Source: CAYSCW01 sp964429795 (GTDB taxonomy: Bacteria; Acidobacteriota; Aminicenantia; Aminicenantales; Aminicenantaceae). From it: a stretch of DNA of 64,000 bases. The first letter of the stretch is position 1. The number at the start of each line of letters is the position of its first letter. The position numbers and the translations under genes were made by a program. Below, in pieces: positions 25,944-34,000 of this stretch. Where the stretch lies: positions 44,191-108,190 of the forward strand of contig CAYSCW010000005.1 in the NCBI GenBank assembly GCA_964429795.1. The letters are read 5' to 3'. The notes beneath the pieces were generated by a model, which was not told where the DNA came from, did no database searches, and saw only the letters and a list, made by a program, of their open reading frames with translations.

Positions 25944-27923
25944 TTATTGTCCTTCTTGAATGATGAGATTGAGAAAGCCGTCTACCTCCAGAGCAAAAGA
26001 GGGAGGAAGAAAGGTTGTGGATTCGCGATCCACAACAAGCGCCGGCCCCTTGATTTTATCATCTGGGAGAAGCAGTCCCCGGCTGAGGACAGGAGCTGAA
26101 TATTCCTTTCCTTGAAAACAGATTTTTTGTTTCTTCATAACAGTTCTTTGCACCTTGCCATCTCCCTCAGGTTGTCTTTCAAGCTTGATTTTTTTTCTTG
26201 ATCCCACCGCCTTGACCCTGAGATTGACGATTTCCACCGCTTGTTGGGGATGATGGTAGGCATAAAGCCTCTGATGAGCCTTGTGAAAATCGGAGATATA
26301 GCTTTTCCTGTAAGGTATGGTGATTTCATAGGACTGTCCCAGATATCTGAGGTCGACAAAAGGAAAGATTTTGATATTTTTTCTCTGGAATCCCTCTTCT
26401 TCCATCTCCCTCAGTCCTTTTTTGCTGAGCTCATCCAGGAATCCTTCCAGTTTTTCTGGAGATATTTTTTTTCCTGTTTTGAGAATGGATCGGGAGAAAT
26501 CCTTGATCGAGTCAGCAAGGAGTAGGCCAAGGGCGGAAAGAACGCCCGCGTTTTTAGGGACGATGATGCTGGCGATTTTCAGGTGAGAGGCGATTTCTGC
26601 GGCATGCATTCCTCCTGCTCCTCCGAAGGAGAAGAGGCTGAAGTCCCTGGGGTCGAATCCTCTCTCGATGGATATCACCCGGATGGCCTTTTCCATGTTT
26701 GTATTGGCGATTTCGATGATGCCCTGGGCTGTATCCAGGGGAAGTTTTCCGATCTTTCTGGCTAATTCTTTTATGACCTCGTGACTTTTTTCTGGATAGA
26801 TTTTCATCTCCCCGCCCAGAAAACAATCAGGATCGAGTCTGCCCAAGAACAAGTTGGCGTCGGTGACTGTGGGGAAGTCACCTCGACCGTAACAGGCGGG
26901 ACCGGGATCAGCCCCTGCACTCTCAGGACCCACTCGAAGCGACCCTCCTCTATCCACATAGGCGATAGAACCTCCGCCGGCTCCCACAGTATGGATATCG
27001 ATGATAGGCAGGCGGATGGGAAAATCGCCGATCATGTTTTCGCTCGTCCTCCTTATCTGTCCATCGACCAGCGACACATCACAGGAAGTTCCTCCCATAT
27101 CAAAGGTGATGATTTTTCTAAATCCCGCTTCGCGGGCGAGGTGGTAACTGCCCACGACTCCCCCTGCAGGGCCTGAGAGGGCTGTCCGTATGGGTTCTGT
27201 TTTTGCTCTGGCAGGAGAGATATATCCCTCGTTGGACTGCATCACCCGGAGTTCTGCCTTTTGTAATTTCTGCTCCAGATCGGTCAGGTATCGGTTTACT
27301 ACAGGCATGAGGTAGGCGTTAACAGCTGTCGTGGCTGTCCTTTCGTATTCTCGGTATTCAGGGAGTATTTTGCTGGAGAGAGAGAACAACATGCCTTGCT
27401 TTTCCAGGGCTTTTCCTATGATTTTTTCATTGGAGGAGTTGGCGTAGGAATGAATGAGCGAGACGGCCACAGCTTCGATCTTCGCGTTTTTGATTTTCTC
27501 CAGGATCTCACTCAGTTCCTTGAGGGAGACTTCTCTTTCCACTTTACCCGAGGCAGATGTCCTTTCCTCCAGTCCAAAACAGTGGTTTCTGGGAAGAAGA
27601 GGAGTTCGAAGCTCTCCTTTCAAGCTGTAGAGATTTTGCCTTGTCTGTCGTCCGATGAACAGAACGTCCTCGAATCCTTTGCTGGTCAGCAGTGCGATAC
27701 GGCCTCCTTTCCGTTCAAGGAGGGAATTTGTGGCCACAGTGGTCCCATGGATGATGAAAGGGCGGGAGAGTTCTTCGAGGAATTCAGCGATGCCTTCCAG
27801 AATGGCCAGGGAAGGATTTTTGGGAGTAGAGGGTATTTTTTTAATCCCGATCTTTCCGGAACGGTAGATGACAAAATCCGTGAAAGTCCCGCCCGTGTCC
27901 ACGCCGATCCGGATTTCACTCAT
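25944..27923 (-). CDS. hyuA: Hydantoinase A / 5-oxoprolinase A-type subunit
   Basis: 659-residue actin-like ATPase subunit. It begins RIGVDTGGTFTDFVIY (phosphate-1 motif). The other hallmarks follow in order: HGTTVATNSLLERKGG, an ALSGPAGGVVGSY segment, DMGGTSCDVSLVDG, TVGAGGGSIAYVD, GPESAGADPGPACYGRG, and SFGGAGGMHAAEIA. The first gene of the hyuA-hyuB-transporter unit; an FmdB zinc-ribbon gene lies 69 bases upstream. It provides ATP-dependent activation of the amide carbonyl for ring opening. With the neighbouring racemase, dehydratase and RidA genes it fits amino-acid derivative salvage. Confidence 0.92.
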   Translation of the reverse strand: MSEIRIGVDTGGTFTDFVIYRSGKIGIKKIPSTPKNPSLAILEGIAEFLEELSRPFIIHGTTVATNSLLERKGGRIALLTSKGFEDVLFIGRQTRQNLYSLKGELRTPLLPRNHCFGLEERTSASGKVEREVSLKELSEILEKIKNAKIEAVAVSLIHSYANSSNEKIIGKALEKQGMLFSLSSKILPEYREYERTATTAVNAYLMPVVNRYLTDLEQKLQKAELRVMQSNEGYISPARAKTEPIRTALSGPAGGVVGSYHLAREAGFRKIITFDMGGTSCDVSLVDGQIRRTSENMIGDFPIRLPIIDIHTVGAGGGSIAYVDRGGSLRVGPESAGADPGPACYGRGDFPTVTDANLFLGRLDPDCFLGGEMKIYPEKSHEVIKELARKIGKLPLDTAQGIIEIANTNMEKAIRVISIERGFDPRDFSLFSFGGAGGMHAAEIASHLKIASIIVPKNAGVLSALGLLLADSIKDFSRSILKTGKKISPEKLEGFLDELSKKGLREMEEEGFQRKNIKIFPFVDLRYLGQSYEITIPYRKSYISDFHKAHQRLYAYHHPQQAVEIVNLRVKAVGSRKKIKLERQPEGDGKVQRTVMKKQKICFQGKEYSAPVLSRGLLLPDDKIKGPALVVDRESTTFLPPSFALEVDGFLNLIIQEGQ

Positions 27924-27992
27924 CTTGATTAGAAATATAATTATTTAGCAGAGGGCGAAAGTCAAGGTTTCAGAATAAATGATGGGTGGGAA

Positions 27993-28211
27993 TCACTTGC
28001 AGGTGCTGCAAGTTTTTGTGGAGCAGGTGGTGCAGGTATCCGAAGAGGTGCTCAGCCGGCTGCTTCCTCCCCCGATTCCGAAAGAGGAAAAGAGCTTCTG
28101 GATATCTTTACTCCCGCAGGATGCACAGGAGACCTCTTTCTCCTTTCCTACGGAAACGAAGGCCTCAAAATGAGCCCCACATTTTTTACATAAGAACTCG
28201 TAAATCGGCAT
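27993..28211 (-). CDS. FmdB-family zinc-ribbon protein
   Basis: 72 residues beginning MPIYEFLCKKCGAHFEAF, the FmdB/CxxC_CxxC_SSSS signature. One zinc ribbon is formed by CKKC (8-11) and CASC. A Gly/Ser-rich linker follows, then a cysteine-rich tail with repeated TCxTC-type motifs (CTTCSTKTCSTC), which could bind a second metal. Some family members regulate amidase and formamidase operons, hence the name. Proximity to the hydantoinase genes is suggestive but not proof. Confidence 0.88.
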   Translation of the reverse strand: MPIYEFLCKKCGAHFEAFVSVGKEKEVSCASCGSKDIQKLFSSFGIGGGSSRLSTSSDTCTTCSTKTCSTCK

Positions 28212-28270
28212 CTTGATATTATTTTACATCGATTTTCCCTAAACAGCAATCCTAAAACTCTTTATTGAGG

Positions 28271-28321
28271 TTTTTGGGAATGGCGTTAAAAATCTGAACG
28301 GAGCGAAGCCATTTCCAAAAA
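28271..28321. repeat. Large inverted repeat after the ridA gene
   Basis: TTTTTGGGAATGGC (28271-28284) and GCCATTTCCAAAAA (28308-28321) form a 14-bp stem with a single G-T pair and a 23-base loop. It begins 5 bases past the ridA stop on the minus strand. There is no T-run after the stem, so an ordinary intrinsic terminator is doubtful; a REP-like or MITE-like element, or a transcript-stabilising hairpin, is possible. Confidence 0.55.
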
Positions 28322-28325
28322 CTTA

Positions 28326-28808
28326 TCACAACTTTCGGAGGAGAGCGGCAGTGGCAATCGCTTCGATCTCCACCTTGACATCCCTGGGCAGGCGGGCAAC
28401 CTGGACCGCGGCCCGGGCAGGGTAGGGAGGCTTGAAGAATTCTCCGTAGACATCGTTCATCTTCGAAAAATCATTCATATCATGGAGGAAGACAGTGCAT
28501 TTGACCACCTTATCCAGGGAAGTCCCAGCAGCTTCCAAAACGGCCTTGAGGTTATTGAGCACAAGCCGTGTCTGTTCTTCGATCGTTCCGGTGCTCAGCT
28601 CGCTTGTGGAGGGGTCGATGGCAATTTGTCCCGAAGCAAAGACGAAGCCATTGGCCTCGATTGCTTGAGAGTATGGGCCAATCGCTTTGGGGGCTTTTTC
28701 GGTTTTGATTTCTTTTTTCATGAGAATACTCCTTTTTTGCCTGGAGAACAGATAGGGACCTGCCAGGGTCATAAGGCCAAGGCTGATCAAGGTTTCTCTT
28801 CTTTTCAT
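28326..28808 (-). CDS. ridA: RidA-family enamine/imine deaminase with two in-frame starts
   Basis: Hydrolyses reactive enamines and imines released by PLP dehydratases. The core runs from residue 30: MKKEIKTEKAPKAIGPYSQ, FASGQIAIDP, the Arg of YPARAAVQVARLP, and the end VKVEIEAIA. Two starts look real. The outer one at 28808 has GAAGGAG before it and adds a 29-residue leader (MKRRETLISLGLMTLAGPY) like a twin-arginine or Sec signal. The inner one at 28721 has AAGGAG seven bases before its ATG and gives the normal cytosolic length of about 131 residues. The gene is 18 bases after pbpC and probably in the same transcript. Two differently located isoforms are likely but unproven. Confidence 0.88.
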   Translation of the reverse strand: MKRRETLISLGLMTLAGPYLFSRQKRSILMKKEIKTEKAPKAIGPYSQAIEANGFVFASGQIAIDPSTSELSTGTIEEQTRLVLNNLKAVLEAAGTSLDKVVKCTVFLHDMNDFSKMNDVYGEFFKPPYPARAAVQVARLPRDVKVEIEAIATAALLRKL

Positions 28809-28826
28809 GGCATGTTCTCCTTCTTT

Positions 28827-31088
28827 TTATGATAAAACCGTGATTTTGACCGGATGACTCTCGATATTTTTATTTCCTTCCCTGATCTTGGCTTTAATTA
28901 TATAAGAGCCGGGCTCGAGTTGCCAGGAAAGAGAAAAAGGGGAGGTGGAAATGCTAACCAGCTCTTCATTGATCCACCATTCTATCTTCTTGATTTCCTT
29001 GTTAGGAGCGACAGAGGCGCTGAGCCGAATGGACTGGTATTCCCCGGGGAGAACAGGATCTATCTTGAAGATATCACCGTCTCCAGGGAAATTGATGTTG
29101 ATCTGTAAATACTTTCCGGGGTGAATGATGCTTTCTTCATCTGCGGCAGTGATTTTGTCTCTGGGATGGATATCGCAGAATTCATGAGGCTCTGTTCCTC
29201 TGATAAAGATCTCCTCCATGATCCCTGGACAGGAAGATGTGGGGCGTTTTCCCGTCAGAGGGCAGATTTTTACTCGCACCAATCCCTCTGGCTCCCCAAA
29301 CCTTCCTCCAGAGCCATCCTTCCCTAAGAGAAGCATGATATCCCGGAAAAGGGGGCCGCAGCCAGTGATCCCAGATACTTTTTCCATAGGCTTGCCGTCA
29401 AAATTGCCTACCCAGACGCCCACCGTGTATCTAGGGGTGTAACCTATGGTCCAGTTATCTCTGAAGTCCTTGGATGTTCCCGTCTTTGCTGCACAGGAAA
29501 AGGGAAGGCCGAGAGGGGAGTTGTAACCAAAGGAGGGAATACGGGCATCTGCATCGAACAGGATATGAGTTAAGATATAAGCCACCTGGGGGGAAAACAC
29601 ACGTTGAGAGTCTTTCCTCTCGGGAGGAGGGGACTGCTTTTTATTCCTGTTCGTAAAGCCAAGTATGGAATTTTCTTCCAGGTAGATTCCCCCTCGGGCA
29701 AGGGAAGAATAGGCCCGGACAAGCTCCAGAAGCGAGACCTCTCCGTTGCCCAGTGTCAGGCCTATCCCGTAGAAACTGGGATTCTTCTCCAGGCTCTTGA
29801 AGCCGAGTTTTTTGAGCCTGAGGTAGAGAAGATCAGACCCGATGAAGTGGAGAACAGATACTGCAGGGACGTTGTAGGAACAGGCTAAAGCGCTTCTCGT
29901 TCGTATCGGTCCATGAAATTTCAGGTCGTAGTTTTTGGGTCGGTATATTCCTTGAGGAGTTTTGAAATGGATTTCCTTGTCTTCAAGAATGGTGGCTGCT
30001 GTCATTCCCCGTTCAAAGGCAAGTCCATATGTAAAAGGTTTCAGTGTTGAGCCGGGCTGGCGCAGGGACAGGGTGCCGTTGACCTGACCGCTGTGGTCGT
30101 AGTCGAAGAAGTCCTTGGAACCGACCATGGACAGGATTTCGCTTGAGGCATTATCCAGGACGATCACCGAAGCGTTGGAGATTCCTCTTGATTTTAAGGA
30201 GGAGATATGCTCCCTGACCAGAGCTTCGACTTTTTCTTGGAGGGCGTAATCGAGGGTTGTCTGGATAGCACTCCATTTACTTCGCTCAGAGGAAGGCATT
30301 ATTTGAAGGATGAATTGGCAGAAGTGAGGAGCCCGGAATTTTTCTTTCTCAGAGACGATACAAATCTTTTCTTGTACAGCTCTTCCCAGCTCAAGTTCTG
30401 TGATGGAGCCAAATTTGTACATTTTTTTAAGGATCTCTGTCTGTCTCTTCTTGATACGGGAGAAGTGACGGTAAGGATTAAGCTCGATAGGTGAGCGGGG
30501 AAGGCCTGCCAGGAAAGCTGCCTCTGCCAGGCTCAGGTCAGAGGCCTGCTTGTCAAAGTAGAGGCTTGAAGCCGCCTCGATGCCGTAGGCTTGATTTCCA
30601 TAGAAGATGCGGTTGAGGTATTGAGTGAGTATTTCTTCTTTTGTGATGCAGTGTTCCAGTCTCAGCGCCATCCAGACCTCAAAAGCTTTGGAGAGAATGT
30701 TGCGGCGATTCCAGTAGATATTCCTCACCAACTGCTGGGTGATGGTGGAGGCTCCGGAGACGATCCTTCGCTCCTTTATGTTCTGCAGAAGGGCTCGCCC
30801 GATGGAAAAAATGTTGACTCCGGGATGAAGGTAGAAATGTTTGTCTTCTGAGGCCAAGGTTGCCCGGATAAGATGGGGAGAGATGTCTTCAAGACAAGCC
30901 CAGCGGCAGTGACCGCCTTTATCGGAGAGAACCTCCCTCAGCAGGGTGTTATTTCGGTCCACAAGACGAAGGGATAGGAAAGGCGATGGACTGAGTCTCC
31001 CCCTGTTTACAGGAAAATAGAGAGAGACGAAAAACGTCAGTGAAGCGAAAAGAAGAATGATGAGCGCAGTCCTTTTTACGGGTTTCAC
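28827..31088 (-). CDS. pbpC: Penicillin-binding protein 1C (bifunctional glycosyltransferase-transpeptidase)
   Basis: 753-residue class A PBP anchored by one N-terminal membrane helix (residues 8-25). The glycosyltransferase domain has catalytic Glu81 in ASEDKHFYLHPG and the GASTITQQLVRN motif. The transpeptidase domain has Ser347-x-x-Lys350 (PGSTLKPF), SYN at 404-406 and KTGTS at 535-539. The C-terminal BiPBP_C beta domain (about 660-753) marks the PBP1C type. It overlaps the stop of the alpha-2-macroglobulin gene by 4 bases. The PBP1C/bacterial alpha-2-macroglobulin pair is a known combination thought to repair and guard a breached envelope. Confidence 0.95.
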   Translation of the reverse strand: MKPVKRTALIILLFASLTFFVSLYFPVNRGRLSPSPFLSLRLVDRNNTLLREVLSDKGGHCRWACLEDISPHLIRATLASEDKHFYLHPGVNIFSIGRALLQNIKERRIVSGASTITQQLVRNIYWNRRNILSKAFEVWMALRLEHCITKEEILTQYLNRIFYGNQAYGIEAASSLYFDKQASDLSLAEAAFLAGLPRSPIELNPYRHFSRIKKRQTEILKKMYKFGSITELELGRAVQEKICIVSEKEKFRAPHFCQFILQIMPSSERSKWSAIQTTLDYALQEKVEALVREHISSLKSRGISNASVIVLDNASSEILSMVGSKDFFDYDHSGQVNGTLSLRQPGSTLKPFTYGLAFERGMTAATILEDKEIHFKTPQGIYRPKNYDLKFHGPIRTRSALACSYNVPAVSVLHFIGSDLLYLRLKKLGFKSLEKNPSFYGIGLTLGNGEVSLLELVRAYSSLARGGIYLEENSILGFTNRNKKQSPPPERKDSQRVFSPQVAYILTHILFDADARIPSFGYNSPLGLPFSCAAKTGTSKDFRDNWTIGYTPRYTVGVWVGNFDGKPMEKVSGITGCGPLFRDIMLLLGKDGSGGRFGEPEGLVRVKICPLTGKRPTSSCPGIMEEIFIRGTEPHEFCDIHPRDKITAADEESIIHPGKYLQININFPGDGDIFKIDPVLPGEYQSIRLSASVAPNKEIKKIEWWINEELVSISTSPFSLSWQLEPGSYIIKAKIREGNKNIESHPVKITVLS

Positions 31089-34000
31089 TTCGATATTTCC
31101 ACAGTCAGCTCTTCACCCCTGCCAAAGACTTCGGGGGAATACATCTCTTCCACTTTTGTTCCCGGAGTCTGGAAAGTGCCGAAACTCAAAGCGCGGGCAA
31201 GATAAGTATGAGTATGGATGCCAGGAGAGAGAGAATCGGCAAAGAGAAGGACTCTGTCATCGTGCATTTCGATATGGTTAAACCCTTCCCACCACCTTCT
31301 TCTCTGTTCTCTCTCCAACTGCAGGAGACTGCGTTGCTGTTCCTCGCTTTCCGTGACAAAGGTGGGATTCACCGCTTCAAACCCAGCAGGAAGAGGGTCG
31401 TTGACCACTACAAAAAGGCTTTCTCTGGGGACAACGATCCGCAGCCTGACCACAACCAGAGACCCGGCTTTTATGGATTCCAGAGGCTTTCCTTCGAGGG
31501 AAAGGAGCTCCTTGGAGAGGCCGAAGCCTTCGTCCCGGGGCATCAGTTTATATTGAGGGGCATAGGTCATCCTGGTTTCATAATAGAGGGTGCCTTTTCC
31601 ATCCAGATTTATTTTCAAGGGAAGGGTTTTTCCTTCCGGAAAGGAATCCAGGGATTTTTCCGCTGAGACGATCCCGGCCTGCCTGTCGCGGAAGGTCTCC
31701 CGCAGCAGGAGCTGTTTTTCGAGGAAAATTTCCACTTTGAAGTCAGGTTCGATCGATTCCTGTTTCCGGTAGAACTCGTTGAGGGCATAGAAGACAAAGA
31801 AGTTTTGCTGCGTCGAGTTCCAGGCATTAACTTTCCTTCGTTGCAACAGCCAGCGGGCGATATCGGGCAGGAGGGGATGGTCAGATCCAACCTCCAGCAG
31901 ACTCTGAAGGATAAGGGCTGTGGTACGGAGATTGGAGGCATATATCCACCCTCCTTCACGTCCCTCATCATCTTCGAAATGAGCCAGGGTTGGTTCGACC
32001 TTGATCTTGTTCATCAGTTCGCCCACCAGTGTTGTCTGGGCACTCAACGGTCCTTTTCCCAGAAAGAGCGCCTTAAGGAGCAAGGTTTTTCCGAAGAGGG
32101 AGAGACTTTCTCTTTCCGTAAAGAGCTTCTCAGCATAGGAAGGTTCAGGCTTGTCCAGGAGTGCCAGGCAATAGAGAGCAAAAGCCCGGACAGTTTTCTG
32201 GCATCTTTCGCTGTAAGGAGAGTTCCTCATCCTATCCTTTTGACGGAGAAGATCTCTCAGGTAGCTTGCGGCCCTGCTCAGAAAATCCTCTTTCACTTCA
32301 TATCCGGCTTTTTTGGCTAGAACCAGGCCGAAAGTCGCATAACAACTGATATAGGGAGATTCATACCGGGAGTCGGGCCAGAAGCCAAAACCGCCTGATT
32401 CTTTCTGGTAGCTCGAAAACTCTTTGATGTTTTTCTGGACATAATCCCGGATTTGTTCCTGGTCGAGCTTACTGAGGTTGAAATCGATGATGACATCAAA
32501 GGCGACAAGGTAGGGAAGTATAGAAGAGAGACGCTGTTCAAGGCAGAGATAGGGATAGGATGTGAGGTAATCCACACAACCTCTTAAGCCTGACAGAGCG
32601 CTGGGGGAGGCCAGTATCTCAACCTTGCTCTCAGAGGCGTAAATATCTTTGGGAATGCGAATCTTATGTTCTTGAGATTTTGTGGCCTTTTCAAAAAAGG
32701 CCACGCTTTCGGTGGGACGAGGCATTTTTAAGGGGATGGGAATTTCCAGTCCATCTTCATTCTCTCCCATTTTAGCCCGGAAGGAGAAGATAGCCATGCC
32801 GGGCTTTTCCACTTCAAAGGAATAGAGGACTTCTTTGGCTTCTCCGGCCTTCAAGGAAAAGTGGCGGATGGTATTCTGGTCTTTGATCTTGATTCCTGTG
32901 CTCTCACAGCTTAGAGTGACATTTTCTTTTTTCGGAGAAGTGTTGTGGACCACCACACCGGCCTGGAATCTGTCGCCCACCCGGGCAAACCGGGGAAGTG
33001 CTGGCAGGAGCATAAGGGGCTTGGAGGTGCGGAAGTCTGATTCGGCCCGTCCGAACCGGGAATCTCTGGTCTGGGCAACCGCCATGACACGGAAGGTGGT
33101 GAGGTTGTCGGGCAGGGTGAAGCTCACCGAGGCCTTTCCTTCCTCGTCGGCCTCAAGCGAAGCATTCCAGTAAGCTGTGGCTTTGAAATCTCCTCTGAGC
33201 TCAACCTGTGCCAGACCAGGAACCATGGCCTTCATCCTCTCAGCCCCTCCTGCTCCTCCGCCCACATCCTCTCCTTTTTCTCCGTATTCTCTCTGTCCTA
33301 TAAGGTGAAACCTTGTGTCTGAAGTTTGAACAGAAAGAGGCTTCAGAGTATAAAATGTGGAGAAAGGATCGGGAGTCTGGTAGCCGATGAGGCTGAGTAC
33401 ACCCAGATCCACAACAGCCAGGGTAAGAGAGGCCTGAGTCCCTTTTCCTTCCCAGTCCTTGACTTTTAATGTCAGATGGACTTTCTCCCGGGGCCTGTAA
33501 ACATCTTTATCCTTTTCAACATCGATGTGTAGTTGTTTTTCGGATGGGTTCACCTTGAGATTAACATAGCCGATTTTAAATTGGGGTTTTCCGATATCCT
33601 CATTGCGGTCATCCGCCCGGGGAGAAGTCCGCCCCTGAACCAGAAGCACGGAGACGAAGATATTGGGAATATGATCGGAACTGATGGGAACCTCTATCTC
33701 CTCGGAACTTCCCTGGATTTCCAGGATCCTGTGCTCCAGGATGAGCTCTCTTTCCAGAGTGATAAGGGCGCTGGCCTTTGTGTAAGGGGATTTCACCAGT
33801 ATTTTTGCCACGTCTCCCGGCCTGTACTCCTCGCTGTCTGCCACCAGCTCCACAGTGTCGTCATCCCGCCTTTCCCAGGGAATATAGTCTCTTCCTGTCA
33901 CGTAGCAATAGGTTGTGGTGGTGATGTTGTTGTCGCGGCTGTCCTGGCCTTCAGCCTGGATGAGGTAAAAGCCTGACTTGTCGGGCAGGAAGGAGACCTT

